Assembly: GCA_035578155.1 (NCBI GenBank) | Contig: JAPWDM010000001.1 | Coordinates: 83,794,150-83,858,149 of the forward strand | Direction of reading: 5' to 3' | From: Brachynemurus nebulosus | Taxonomy: Eukaryota > Arthropoda > Insecta > Neuroptera > Myrmeleontidae | Length of the DNA stretch: 64,000 bases | In this document: one piece after another, positions 1 through 11,773 of the stretch | Numbering within the stretch: the first letter of the stretch is position 1 | Layout: each line of letters begins with the position of its first letter | Made by a program: the position numbers and the translations under genes | Notes under the pieces: generated by a model | What the model was told of the DNA's origin: nothing | What the model saw: only the letters and a program-made list of their open reading frames with translations | The model's database searches: none

Positions 1-801
1 GTCCGGCTTTATCCGGATGCCTGGCAACCCTAGTTCCGGGCATCGGACGTGTCTTACTTTTTGAACTAAAACATTTTCGCCAACTTTCGTAAAAAGAGGA
101 TATTTCTTTCGAGAGTTATCGCGCGGATATAAACTTTAGTAAATCTCATTTTCGGCTTCTAAAGACTTCAAAACAAATTATTTCTATCAGAGCTCCGGGC
201 TCAAGTCGCGTCAAAACAGTGGCTCTAATAGCTGAATTTTCGTTTCGAAAATTCGCTAAAGAAAAATCAATTTAAGCTACATACTACATTAAAAATATCT
301 AAAATTAAAAAAAGAAAACTACTAAAAATTATTTTTTTTTACAAACGGCCCGTCATTCAAAAAAGGTTGCCGACCCCTGAGATAGATCATTACCTTAGAA
401 AATGTATGAAGGATAAAAGGGATACGTGGAGTAGCTATTACGTGGTATTACATACAATAAAAACCAAACGTGCGGATTTTCAAACAGTCTTACCTTTCCT
501 GTGCTAGCAAATATTTTTTTGTGCTCTTTCTGGTGCCCCCCAGCACGTGATGCCCTAAGCAATTGCTTAGTTTGCTTATAGGCTAATCCGGCACTGGCTT
601 TCTAACAGTAAACACATTTTCAAAATTGATGGCGACGTGATCTTAAAAAGTTAGTTTATTTTTATTTTGAAAAATGAAACAGATTTAAATATTGTTACTG
701 TAATGGTAAAAACGATGAAGCATTTATTGTTAAAAAATTCAACAAATTTCGTAATTTTTCTCAAAAGCTAGTTCATTTAGAACAATGTTTTAAAAGCTTG
801 T
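1..801. other. Non-coding, old repeat debris
   Basis: No gene is visible here. Positions 130-262 are a diverged relative of the 450-bp foldback at 21262-21711, sharing the TAATAGCTGAATTT end and a GGGCTCAAGTCGCGTC-type stretch. Around 360-380 there is AGGTTGCCGACCCCTG, which on the other strand has the form of a hAT terminus (CAGGGGTCGGCAACCT). I could not find the matching left end inside the window. Confidence 0.4.
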
Positions 802-967
802 TGTAGTATATTTGTATATATGTATAATTAATTAATTAAGATTATATAACTAATTATTATTTGATTTTATGTATCTGCATGAATAATGTATTTAAGTTTG
901 TTATTTTTAAAATCATTATTAATAAAGACTTCAAACAAGTTACATCGGTCTATTATTACTTATTACA
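802..967 (+). repeat. Candidate 5' LTR of the Ty3/Gypsy element, with primer binding site
   Basis: This AT-rich segment begins TGTAGT, ends ATTACA and carries an AATAAA at about 919. It is followed at once by TGGCGTTGCGAAAC (968-981), which has the position and TGG start of a tRNA primer binding site. The gag-like ORF follows 200 bp later in the same orientation. I found no second copy downstream of the integrase part near 17 kb, so the left boundary is a guess from the TG...CA rule. Confidence 0.4.
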
Positions 968-1164
968 TGGCGTTGCGAAACAAAAGTGTTTAAAAAAAAT
1001 TGAAATTTAATTGTTAAAAATTTTTAAAAAAATAAAAATTCGCATATAAAGCAACAAATTAATTTAATTAAAGTGATAAATAAATTAAAATTAAAGAAAA
1101 AAAAAGAATAAAATATATCCTAGAAAAAAGAAGTTATATAAGTGGCACATTTTTAAAACTTAAC

Positions 1165-2820
1165 ATGTCTGAAAAAGCAAATCTATCAAAAATGAAAATA
1201 TTTAAAAGAAAATTGAGAAAAATTGATCCGACGGTTTAGGAATTACATGATTGCAAGTGAAATTAATAAGAAGCCAGAAGCTAATCAATGTGCTGTTCTT
1301 CTCCATTACATCGGCGAGGAATGTTTCGATATATATAATACATTTCAATTTGCATCAGAAGAAAAAAACAAAATTGAAATTCTGATTAACAAATTTACAA
1401 ATTATTTCAATCCGAAAAAGCATATAACTTTCGAAAGGCATAAATTCTTCACCAGGAATCAGAAGGAAGAAGAAACCATTGACCATTACGTAACCGAATT
1501 AAAAACACTGGCTTTAAATTGTGAATTTGGCGAACTAAGCGAAGGGCTCATTCGGGATCGAATTATTTGTGGAATTAGAAATATGGCTACTAGAGAAAAA
1601 TTATTGGAAGAAATGGATTTAACGTTGGAGAAAACTATCACCATATGTCGTGCAGCGGAAGTTTCCAAGACGCAGGCGCAAAACATAGCTGGCGCTAGTG
1701 TTGTTAATGGTACACTGAATGAAATGGAAACGGTGAATCGTGTGCGTGCGTATCAGCGAGGTAAAAACAATAAACAATACGAAAGTGCTACGACTTCAAA
1801 ACAAGAAAAAAAGTGGGGATTTTGTTCTCGATGTGATCAAAAGCACAATCGATATCAGTGTCCTGCTTTTAAACATTACTGTAAAATATGTAAAAATAGA
1901 GGTCATTATGAAAAACAATGTTTTTCTTTGAATAATAAAAATAAATCAGAAATTAAAATATATGCTGTTGATAATGATAATTCAGATGAAAGTGATGATA
2001 ATAATATTGACAGTTTATACCTAGGTGCTTTAAATTATTCAAAGAAAAGCAATGAAAATAGAAAAAACTGGGATATTAATTTGATTATTAACAATAAAGT
2101 AGTAAAATTTAAAGTTGATACTGGCGCGGAACCTAATTGTTTACCAATGAAATATTTTGAAATAATTAATCATGCTAATACAATAACACTGAAATCAACC
2201 AAAATAATAATAAGTACCTATTGTGGTAAGAACTTGAAAGTTTTAGGTCAGTGCATGTTGACATGTTTATATAACGATAATGAATATGAATTAAAATTTT
2301 TCATTGTTGACGTTGATGCACCTCCCGTTCTAGGCCTAGAGGCTTGTGAAAAATTAAAATTAATTAATAGAATTGATAATTTAGTAGTAGATAATGAAAA
2401 TAATGATGTTATTAATAATTTAATTAAAGAATATAAAATTTTATTTGAAGGTATAGGATCTGTTTATATAAAGCCGTATCATATAGTAATTGATAAAAAC
2501 GTAAAACCAGTTGTTCATCCACCTCGGAAAGTACCAATAGTTCTTGAAAAAGAATACAAAAAAGAATTAGATCGCTTAGAAAAATTAAATATTATTTGTA
2601 AAGTGGATGAGCCATCTGATTGGGTAAATTCCACAGTTTTGGTTAGAAAAGCTGATGGAAGTTTAAGAATTTGTATGGATCCACGTGACCTTAATAAGGC
2701 AATTAAACGTGAATTTTATCAGCTATCTACAGTTGATCAAATATTAAGTAAATTAGCAGGTGCTAAATTTATAAGTATTTTGGACGCTAATAGCGGATTT
2801 TTTCAAATTAAAATTAGCTA
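1165..2820 (+). pseudogene. Ty3/Gypsy gag-pol, 5' half (gag, protease, start of RT)
   Basis: Retrotransposon polyprotein fragment. The likely start is ATG 1165 (MSEKANLS), but that frame stops after 24 codons. Homology resumes one frame over at about 1225, so the amino end of gag is damaged. From 1223 to 2820 the reading frame is open. It contains a gag capsid-like region (to about 1700), two CCHC zinc knuckles (about 1821-1920), an aspartic protease with the DTGAEPN active site (about 2117) and the front of reverse transcriptase (HPPRKVP, SDWVNSTVLVRK, DPRDLNKAI) up to SILDANSGFFQIKIS, which holds the first catalytic Asp. It ends abruptly at about 2818, before the YxDD box. The missing later domains reappear, same strand, at about 15126. 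Non-functional copy. Confidence 0.85.
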
Positions 2821-2951
2821 CTGATGGGGAGAAGATTAAGGGGTTTAATTCCGTCAAATTGGGGTGGTAGTGTGTTAGTCTATGTAAAACCCTGCTGATA
2901 TACAAACTGCTTAGTCTTGCGACACCAGCCGAACTATTCAGCTCTGTCAAA

Positions 2952-3602
2952 ATGATTAGTTGCGAAAAATGTGGTAAAAGGTTCCAGCGGAAGGATTCTC
3001 TGATACGCCACGTCAGAACGATACATACACCTTCAAATATACGAGAATTTTCAACAAATAGCGGTGTAAACAATAATAATATTACTGATCAGCTGACAGA
3101 CAATGATACTTACATAGACGACGTTGAAAACAGGAGATATTTAAAACAAGAGGAATCGTCAAAAACTAATTATGAAGAGAGTGAAAATGACTACAGCTCT
3201 GAAAGAAATAATACAAAAAAAGATATGTCATCAATGTTTCAGAGTAAACATGAAGATGATATCGATCGATCTAAAAGAATTTTGACTCCTTTTGACGAAA
3301 GTGTGATAGCTACAGCAGAAGCAATCAAAACCAAATTTAATTCTTTAAAAAACGCACATAATATGTTGAAATCTGTAAATGATGAAGATAATCGGTCTAA
3401 CGAACAAAAAGATTTTCGAACACCTGGTGATTACAAAGAAGCAAGTTTTAGCCCAAAAATGACTGGACTTTTACAAACTGCTTTAGATATACTAATGATC
3501 AAAGAGCTTCAGAATACATCCATAAAGGACGACGAGAGTGAAGAACAAGAAGATAAGAATCCTTTTAAACGTCTCAAATATGATAACAACAATAACGGTT
3601 GA
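2952..3602 (+). CDS. C2H2 zinc-finger protein, 216 aa, element-encoded
   Basis: Starts at ATG 2952. Residues 4-25 form one C2H2 finger (CEKCGKRF...HVRTIH). The rest is acidic and Asn/Ser-rich with a predicted helical stretch around TPFDESVIATAEAIKTKF. It ends KRLKYDNNNNG. An initiator-like TCAGCT lies at 2938, so the leader would be about 10 nt, with a TATA-like TATACAAA at 2899. The gene overlaps the next ORF by 23 nt. I do not recognise a named family. A DNA-binding or structural role in the element is inference. It is one of the few ORFs in this block without a stop. Confidence 0.6.
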   Translation: MISCEKCGKRFQRKDSLIRHVRTIHTPSNIREFSTNSGVNNNNITDQLTDNDTYIDDVENRRYLKQEESSKTNYEESENDYSSERNNTKKDMSSMFQSKHEDDIDRSKRILTPFDESVIATAEAIKTKFNSLKNAHNMLKSVNDEDNRSNEQKDFRTPGDYKEASFSPKMTGLLQTALDILMIKELQNTSIKDDESEEQEDKNPFKRLKYDNNNNG

Positions 3603-4149
3603 AAACACTACCCTTCACAATGATTATTCAGAATATGATGATGATGATGATGAAGAAGAATACTTGTACGACCCAAATCTTTCGGTGTATGCGTTAAGAA
3701 ATTTAATGACCACAACACGAGTTGGAAAAGAAATGTTTGAAATTATACGCAGTTTAATGGAAATAAGTTATGCATATTATCCCCACAATAATAATAATAA
3801 TAATAAACATCGAGACGAATTAACGAAGAAACTTGATAAATTAAGGGAGCATAATATTGGGCGCGGGATAGTATCAATAATTAGTGAATTAGAAAAATAT
3901 GAGATTATTGATATTGACTCGAAGTTAAGAAAATACATATTAAATGATGATGATGATGATTATGGCAATGAATATGAAGATAACAGTGGTGGTGGTGGCA
4001 GTGGTGAAAATGGAAATTCATCGATACACCCGCCTCAACAGGCTATATCGACCGTCGAATCCCTAGTATCCCTGAAACGAGGAACTAATGACAAGATTTC
4101 ATCAGCCAGTGGTCGCGGCCTGCATTTAAAACCGTATAGACGATATTAA
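3580..4149 (+). CDS. Acidic protein with GRGL-x-x-KPYR tail, 189 aa
   Basis: The ATG at 3580 lies inside the end of the zinc-finger gene, in another frame. The protein has a run of Asp/Glu near residue 20, a helical central part, Asn and Gly runs, and ends GRGLHLKPYRRY. The PLA2-domain virion protein of the complete Polinton ends with the closely similar GRGLYIKPYRK, which suggests a minor virion or core protein. The internal Asp, Asn and Gly runs are (GAT)n, (AAT)n and (GGT)n expansions. No catalytic motif is seen. Function is inferred only from the tail and the context. Confidence 0.5.
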   Translation: MITTITVENTTLHNDYSEYDDDDDEEEYLYDPNLSVYALRNLMTTTRVGKEMFEIIRSLMEISYAYYPHNNNNNNKHRDELTKKLDKLREHNIGRGIVSIISELEKYEIIDIDSKLRKYILNDDDDDYGNEYEDNSGGGGSGENGNSSIHPPQQAISTVESLVSLKRGTNDKISSASGRGLHLKPYRRY

Positions 4150-4245
4150 ATACTTGTGTGAAAACAGTGAGATGTTAGTTGAAAGAATGCTGACGGTGTG
4201 GAAACATCATTTGATCGTGCTAAATTATAATTATATTTGACAAAC

Positions 4246-4672
4246 ATGTTAGTATTTAACGATACAATGGCGTCGAGTAATTTTCAACCTATCGTTGAAT
4301 TGGAAAGAAACCAACTATATCCGAAAATGAACCAATCACGTATGGAAACGGATCTACCACATCTGGAAATAGATCCACCACAATTAACGTTAGAAAACAG
4401 AATTTTTCTAAGAACATTGAGTTTTATGCCAAAGAGCAATAATGAATCAAGTGCTAGGAGTGTATCATTCCTACGTGATAACTTATTGACAGGAGAAGAA
4501 AAAATACGTCATCATTTCCAACAGCTTATACCAACGACAACAAATACGAACCTGTAAGAAGTATTCACTTACCCCAAATTGACACTCATCAGGAATACAT
4601 ACAACAGCCCCTCGATGTGTGGAATACCTTTATGGATTCTTTTATAAAACACTATTGTAATAATAAAATGTA
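4246..4672 (+). pseudogene. Unknown element protein, one frameshift
   Basis: First ATG is 4246, with a second at 4267. The frame is open to 4557, and coding-like sequence then continues in another frame from about 4540 to a stop at 4672, consistent with one indel near 4540. Visible composition is polar, with repeated DLPHLEID/DPPQLTLE-type phrases. AATAAA at about 4696 follows. It lies about 100 bp behind the KPYR-tail gene, same strand. No family recognised. Confidence 0.45.
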
Positions 4673-4809
4673 AATATCTGTTTTTTCTGATTGTAAATAA
4701 ATATATATTTTTAGAAAAATATTTGTGTTTTATTTAGCCGGGAAAGGGTTACGTATACAGAAATAAAAAGAAATATATAAATTTTCAGTTGTCAATTTAT
4801 TACACAGAA

Positions 4810-5238
4810 TTATTTATTGTTTTCAACATAATAAGAAGCATTATTATTATAATAATCCATAACATTTACTGTTTTAAATTCTATCGAATATGTTTTTCCT
4901 ACTGCCCCACGACTGATAAGGCCAATTACTTGTGGAGAATTCTTCATTAGATTAAGCTTTTCCAATTTCATATTGTTGTATCAGCATGGCAACGTTAGCA
5001 AACCATCTTCCAACTCCATAACTGTCTGTATCTTTGATGGATCGAATTTTGATTGTTGTTGATTAACCCCATAAAACCTGTAGAATTTTCCAACCTCCAG
5101 TTCACTCACTTTTAACCATGGTTTTACTTTTCCCAATTCGTTTAACTCTCGTAACAATTCTTCAACTGTGAGAGATTCTTGTTGATTGACGACAACACTG
5201 CCGTTGTATCTGGTATTTTGCTGTGATCTAAATTCCAT
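4810..5238 (-). pseudogene. Small conserved arthropod element protein, one in-frame stop
   Basis: Reads from ATG 5238 down to TAA at 4810, 142 codons plus stop, with a single in-frame TGA at 4981-4983. Downstream of the TGA the frame still looks conserved (SPQVIGLISRGAVGKTY). The centre (VKPWLKVSELEVGKFYRFYG ... MELEDGLLTLP) resembles a small protein found in arthropod transposon and virus-like loci; the beta-rich pattern would suit an OB-fold, single-stranded-DNA-binding type role, but that is inference. A 5' UTR intron is possible: GTAAG at about 5487, acceptor TTATAG at about 5258, and TCAGTT initiator at 5548-5543. Confidence 0.5.
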
Positions 5239-5897
5239 TTTTCTCTTAATAAAAGTTCTATAACAAATAAAAATTTTAGTTACAATTGGTTGTAACAATT
5301 AAACATTTTGTTAGTAAATTCTAGAACAATTAAAATTTAGTTACAACACTTAAAAATTTTGTTAGTAAATTCTAGAACAATTAAAATTTTGTTAGGAAAT
5401 TCTACAACAATGAAAAATCTATATACAATAATGAACATTTACAACAATTTAACACAAAATAATAGAAAAATTTAACAATAAAACTTACCCACAAAACTGG
5501 AGGCTTCTTCTTCAAAGGCTGTTTTCACTACAGCTTGATATTAACTGATAAATTCCTTGATCCCTGACCTCACTTCTATCGCACTTTTTAGCGGGAAAAT
5601 AGAATCGATGATGTTCTAAAACGTATGTATACGCAATGTGACCGGAAGGCCATACAAATCAAATTTCGGTAAGTAACAATATTTTAAAACAAAAAATATC
5701 AACCCGCTATTACTAAAAATATATGGAGAAATGATCCTCTCAAACAGAAAGAAATTTCATACAGATAACACATATTAATAAACTACAAACACGAGATGTT
5801 TTTAATTTAATTTCATACCGGAAAACCACAACTGTACAATTATTCAACTGAAATATTTTTATATTTTTTCAAATCGGACACAAAATTTCATCTGCTT
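5239..5897. other. Non-coding; short imperfect tandem repeats
   Basis: Leader and promoter area of the minus-strand gene above. Between about 5300 and 5410 the phrase TTAGTAAATTCTAGAACAA recurs three times with drift. Nothing else supported. Confidence 0.35.
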
Positions 5898-6002
5898 TTG
5901 CATATTGGGTGTTACCATCGAAGACCTCTCAAAGTCTACACGGATGACGTCACATTCAAGATGGCGTCGCCGACGAACCAAAATCCACTCACAGCGATTG
6001 AC

Positions 6003-6243
6003 GTCACACACACACACACACGACGAAGTAACATTGCGGTTGTAACTGATAAAAAAAATTTCCTGCTCCTACAACTTAGGCAATCGCACTTGCACCCTCA
6101 ACCGCCCGAATACCTACTGATGTATCTGGCTGACGAACTTATCCAAGCCATTGCGACGCTTGATCTTCATAAAGATTGGATGCTTCGTTCGAGAGTTATC
6201 ACACACACGCACACAGGCACACACACACACACACACACACAAA
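6003..6243. repeat. CA/GT microsatellites around a GC-richer insert
   Basis: (CA)n runs at about 6007-6022 and 6201-6240 bracket a segment whose right part (CTGGCTGACGAACTTA ... CGAGAGTTATC) resembles the arms of the foldback at 22466-23230. It is probably the relic of a related non-autonomous element whose end has expanded as a CA repeat. Confidence 0.4.
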
Positions 6244-6822
6244 ATTGAAATAAAATCATATGCTGTATATGAGTTGTTTCTTAACTGTGAACAAGGAAGG
6301 TTGTTTTGTTTAAGCAGACAAATTTAATTAAAAAAAAATAATAATAATTAAAAAAAAAATAATAAAAAATAATAATAATAAAATAAATAATAATAAAATA
6401 AAAAACTGGAAAATTTAAAATTTACTGTGTGCACAATCTAGTGAACTTTACAAATTAAAATTTAAATTAGCAAAATTATTAAAAAAGTATAAAAAATGAA
6501 AATTAAAATAAAAAATAAAATTTTAAAGTAAAAAATTAAAATCTAACTGCCATTTTAATTACATAGATCATTTTTAAGTAATTTAAGGAAAGTGAGTGAG
6601 TTAATATTAATACATCATTTGGATTGTGCAAGACCGTATAAACACAAAATTTTACATAATCCAATTACATACAAGTAAGACGTACGTAATACATACACAT
6701 TTCTTATTTTTTTTTATAAATGGTTTGTGTATAATTTTGAAACTGCCATTGTCATTTATTTATTTATTTTTTATTTGGCATAATTTAATTGTTGAAGATT
6801 TAATTAATCAATACATTTAAAA

Positions 6823-7517
6823 ATGGGTGACGATATAAAAGCCATGTTTACTGATCTCAAAAATGAGATCCAAAATATAAATGAAAATATTAATGATAAA
6901 TTAGATTTGTTGATCAATGAGCAGTTGCAAATTCGCGATACATTACATACATATAAACAAAAAATTAATTATCTTGAACGCGAAATTAGAAAACGCAATA
7001 TTGTATTTTTTGGACTAGAAGAAAAGGAATTGAATTATTCACAGTTAGAACAGTTAATAACAACAACAATAAAAGATAACATGCAGATAGATTTTTTCGT
7101 TACTGATATTGAATTTGTTAAACGAATTGGTATTAAATCAAGCGGTAAAAATCGACCAGTCATACTCAGATGTGTTAGAAAAAAGAAAGGCCTTACAACC
7201 AGAAGTGGATCGTTTAAGAAGCGAAGGAAAAAATGCCGTCATAAATTTTGATAAAATAGTAATACTTGCACATAGTCCCCTGTTAAACATAAATAATGAT
7301 AAAATTGATGAGGCCACCAAAACTGTCGGAGAAAAAAAAAAGAGTTTCGTCATCGCCGCAACAAATGTTTCCATCAACATCCGATGCAAATGTTATAAGA
7401 AACTCAAAAAGATCAAAAACATCCCATGAAAATTTAACTCAAAAGAAGCCTTCCACAATGGCAGATTTTATACGTCGTAAATCGCTTTCGATATCTTCGT
7501 TTGACTTAACAGAATAA
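6823..7517 (+). pseudogene. Non-LTR retrotransposon ORF1, two frameshifts
   Basis: Starts at ATG 6823. An amino-terminal coiled coil (LKNEIQNINENINDKLDLL) is followed by RKRNIVFFGLEE and a GKNRPVILRC stretch, the usual L1/Jockey-type ORF1 arrangement of coiled coil plus RNA-binding domain. Homology passes from frame 1 to frame 2 near 7190 and to frame 3 near 7330, ending at 7517. Eighteen bases later the endonuclease ORF begins. The product would be the RNA-binding chaperone of the retrotransposon. Inactive. Confidence 0.6.
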
Positions 7518-7534
7518 TCAGAAGATCTTAATTC

Positions 7535-7862
7535 ATGTCCACAATCACAGCCGATAGTATCAAGAAACTAGTAACGCAACCATCAAGAGCTACTAATAAT
7601 TATGACGACATGGATATGGTATCGGAAAACACGTTCGTACTCAATGAATCGAGAAATAAATTAAGAGTAGCTTTCTGGAATGTTGGTGGCTTTCACAATC
7701 TATTTAATCTGGATAATTACTATCAAACCCAACTCGAAGAATCCAGTATTATATGTCTCACTGAAACATGGCTACTCAATTCTAACATACAATTCCCTCC
7801 TTATTTATACAACATTGAGTATGTTGTGTTAAATGCGACAAAAAATCAATCAAGAGGAAGAC
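7535..7862 (+). pseudogene. Non-LTR retrotransposon ORF2, endonuclease start only
   Basis: From ATG 7535 the frame gives LRVAFWNVGGFHNLFN and IICLTETWLL, the first two conserved blocks of the apurinic-like endonuclease domain. The open frame runs on to 8080 but homology stops at about 7862, where minus-strand PolB sequence starts. The rest of the endonuclease, the reverse transcriptase and the 3' tail are missing. Since such elements normally lose their 5' end, this 3' loss points to a later deletion at the junction. Confidence 0.6.
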
Positions 7863-7865
7863 CAT

Positions 7866-9612
7866 ATACCATATGCCATAGGTATACAAGTTGTTTGTCA
7901 TATGGTGCATTAGGATTCGGTTGGCATGTGCTAATTTTTTGCGTTAAAACTTCAAAGTCGGCGATTACGATAACAGGAACTTTGAGTATGTGCATAATAT
8001 TTTTAAATTTTAGAATATTTTTACCTTTTTCAGGTAAAACTGTTTTAACAGCATCTACAAGTTTACACTTTTCTAAATGACTGTTTAATAATGTGTTAGA
8101 AGTGAAATAATTTAAAAATCTTTCACATATGTACTGTTTATGACTATTTTGTGACAACTGCGAACCTCACAAACGTGCTAGGTTCTTAATTAAACAATAA
8201 CTATAATTATTTTTATCAGAAATTAGTAATAAGTTAACATGTATATTTTTTTTGTTTTTTGTAAAATATACAGGTCCACAAATACGTGAATTTTCGTTAA
8301 GAGTGTAAACATTGACAGACACTGGATTTTTTGATTCAAAAGTTGCTATGGTCTTTAAAAGTTACTGGAAATGAAATGTTTTCCAAATTAAAAATTTCTA
8401 TAAAATTTTTTGGGTACTTTGAAACCCGATTTAGATTCTTTTTTTGAGGATAAATATGAGCTAATATTGACCAAATGAAACAATATTCGTCATTATTTTT
8501 TACATTTATTGCAGAATTTTTTAAAGAATTTTCTTTGGTAAGGGGATATATGTTCCTCCATTTAATGGGTCATTTTTAGTCAAATTTAATTGTAAATATA
8601 AAATTCTATTTAGTTTTCCCACTTTCCCGTTTTTCAAATTCATCCATTTTTGTAAGAATCCCTTCTAAATGTTCTTCATATGCAATTTTAAGATCGTCAG
8701 ATAAATTTAAAGTAATTTATTTTGAAAATAAAAATCGTCAAGTATTTCTCCTTGATTTTTTAAAAGTTTATATTCACAGCATAGGGTAAAATTTATTTTT
8801 ACAGATTTGTATTTGTTAATATATTCATTGTATTTTGCCTGAATTAACGGAAAACACTTTTCAAAAAATTGACTTACTGTTTTTATCCTTTGAGTATTTA
8901 AATTTTCCCAACAAAAATTCGGTTATTGAAGGTTTTGGTGACATGTGACCAGCATAGAGGAGTTGTAGCACTTGGAGCTGTTGATGTACTCGGTTCGGAA
9001 ATTAAGTGTGTTGTTTCTCCACGTAAAGCATTTGAAGGTTCAGGTAAATTGTTTGTTGATTGGTCCGTTTGGCTAGACGTGGAGGCTGAAAACAATATAA
9101 ATTAGTAAAACATTCTTGTTTCTTACCAATCATTTCGATATATTTTCTCTTAATTGCCTTTTTCATTGTATACGATTCAAATACGATTGAAGATTAAAGG
9201 AATGATTGTTTCTTTCAATTCCAGAGGGCCCAGGAAAGATTTTCAAATTTTTTAGTGACTGCTCAAGTAGTATTGGTACTTCTAGTTGAATTGAAGGTGA
9301 AACTAAGAATAAATATAAAATAATTAAAATTTAAAAAAAGTAAAAACAATTTTTCTTACCTTCGGATTGTTCTAAATCGACAATTTCTATTACATCTTGA
9401 CTTTGAGATATTTCACTGTTATTATTTTCAAATATACGGTAAGGTGATCTATTTGGTGATATATTAAAATATGTTTCCTGTGAGTCTGTGCTATCATGTG
9501 ATTCACTGCTGTCATCAGAAATAACTATGGTTTTTCTATTATAAATATTTCCTGATGAATAATCAAAATAAGAAATAATTTTACAATTTCTATATAAATG
9601 ATGCTCGCGCAC
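7866..9612 (-). pseudogene. Protein-primed DNA polymerase B relic (Polinton type), amino-terminal part
   Basis: Minus-strand reading. From about 8560 to 8165 an open frame includes NNDEYCFIWSILAHIYPQ and FPVTLKTIATFESKNPVSVNVYTL, matching block for block the region before the zinc finger in the intact Polinton polymerase here (about 47980-48230). After one stop near 8160 come the C2H2-like finger (ICERFLNYF...HLEKCK) and the ExoI region (VIVIADFEVLTQKI) to about 7890. Upstream (8600-9100) is broken sequence containing FNNRIF and VKINFTLCCEY. A Ser/Asp-rich segment at 9356-9612 ends at a GTAAG donor, so the gene may have had introns. Exonuclease II-III and all polymerase motifs are gone. Confidence 0.7.
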
Positions 9613-10779
9613 ATGTCTTTTTTACTTCTTCGGATGGTTTAAACTCAGTTTCTAATATATTACGGATTTCACTATTACGTGAAGGATATACATTTACTTG
9701 AAAATCTGAATGTAAAACAACTTTTTTCCACACATATTTTATATCTTTGGTGAATCTTTTTCAATAATTTTTATATAATCATTTGTTTCTAAACCGTTAA
9801 CTAAACAAAACATTGCGTCTTTAATAAATTCTGGAGTACAATATTTAATTCCTTCGTAATCTTTTTTAAAATATAATAAATAATCAAATTTAACAAAGTG
9901 ATAAGTTATAAGGGTAAATACTTTTTGTAAACTTGCAAAAATTATAATTGTCACTATTTTTACTGTTCCTGTATTTATTTATAAATAATTATTAAAAATT
10001 TTAAGTAAAGCAAACTTGACATCTTCACATAGACACATTTTTCTCGGAACACTTTCTTTGAAAACTTCTAAATTTGATAATTCATCAACTATTATTTCAC
10101 TTTCCCAATCCATTTATAAAATTATACAAATAAAACCCTATATAAATAATCTAAATAGACCTATATAAATAATGTAAATAATCTTGATTGAACTAACCCT
10201 ACATACGGATAATTTAAAAAATTAAATTACCTTAAAAATTATAAACACAGTAATAATACAAAAAAATTGTAGCAGCAGTGAACCACAGAACACAAACACA
10301 CTAAAAAATTATATTTCACGAACAAAAACTTGATCAAAATTTTATAAATATGGTTAAAAATAATATCTGTATTCATATTTATACATTTAATATTGAAAGA
10401 GTGGAGGCAATGTAATTTTAAATCAAGTTTACTTGCTATCCTACTTTTTAAAAAAATTTCTCTTCCATACAAGGTTTGATTTTATTAAAATGTTGACTTT
10501 TTTACCTTGAAAAGTTTATTTCAGAATATTAACCCGACTGGTTTTTTTAACTTTTAAATAACACACATTACAATAATAAAAAAACATATAAGCGGCTTTT
10601 AAATGTTTAATTATCATCTCCTCATATGTGGGAATTGAATTTATAAAGCTTACATCAAATGTTACATCATTCCATTTAAAACATGTTTTGGAAATGAAAA
10701 AATTTCTCTTCCTAATATTCAATTTACCATGTTAAAATATTAGCTTGAAAAAAGCTTATTTCAGTTTATTAACACTATA
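9613..10779 (-). other. Possible 5' exons of the PolB relic, then unassigned AT-rich sequence
   Basis: Minus-strand ORF pieces at 10113-9985 (starts MDWESEIIVDEL), 9954-9739 and about 9735-9610 could be exons upstream of the PolB relic, but I see no recognised domain and the frames are broken. From 10120 to 10779 only short low-complexity ORFs occur. Confidence 0.25.
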
Positions 10780-11110
10780 CAGTGGAAACACGATATTTCG
10801 TCACTTGATATTTCGTTATATTCATTACTCCTAAAAAAAGTACGTAGTAACGTTGTTTTTCTAATTAACTTTTTAAAATCTAAATAGAAATAAATATGGA
10901 GTGTATTGTAGATAGTTGTAAAAATTCCGTTAGACAAAAAATACTCAAAATAAAGGGATGGCTTTCTTTAAATTTTTCGATATATTATATACATATAATT
11001 AGAATTCGAGATATTATATACATTTAGAATATGTGAAAACATATACTAAAATTCGTCTATCTGTAATCCATCATCTCACCCGAACATGAGAAGTTATCGA
11101 ACGCCTACTG
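10780..11110. mobile_element. pogo/Tigger-like MITE
   Basis: 331 bp, begins CAGTGGAAACACGATA and ends TATCGAACGCCTACTG, with TA on both sides (10778-10779 and 11111-11112). CAGT...ACTG ends and a TA duplication fit the pogo branch of Tc1/mariner. The inverted ends are only partly conserved (about 14 of 24). No coding content. Confidence 0.5.
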
Positions 11111-11773
11111 TATAAATTTAGAAATTATACATAAATTTAAAAAATGTTAATTTGCATAAATCGTAGGTAGTAAAAGGAATAAAATTTTTCAATATCCTCT
11201 TAAAATTACATAACCAATTTCAAAAAAATAATTGACATTAAATTTTATTACCATGAGAATATTCAAATCTTTTAAACTGTGAATATAAAAAAATAATTGG
11301 TTTTATGACAATAATTTATTATGCAAAGTGGACAGTAGGTTTAAAATTTAAATGTGTGTTGTATGTTTTTTTTGTTCTCTGAAAGTTTATTTTAATTTTT
11401 CTGTTTTAGGGTCAAGTTCATTACGAGTACATATGTGTATCTTTAACACGTGTAGTAGATTAGTAGTAGATTTCATTTCTATTTAAAAATATAAAAGCTA
11501 TTAAGAAGTGATATTAATTTATTACCTGGCTTAAAAATGGGTGGTATTCAAATTTTATGGTATAGAATTTTTTTAAGTAGTTTACTTAAAATACATATAC
11601 ATTGAAAATAGACGATTTCTCTTCTTACGTAAAGGCCAAGGTCAGACGTTGACTTATTGCATAATATTGGAAAGTAAGCGTTTTCCTGGGGAAATTTTCG
11701 TATATAAATAAATGTTCGCCGAAAATAAGTTTTATTTTCAAACATACCAAATCGTGCACTAGAAATATTAACA

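Noticed and set aside
5898..6248. 116-aa ORF with HTHTHT runs
   Set aside because: Mostly a translation of (CA)n repeats and a non-coding element end.
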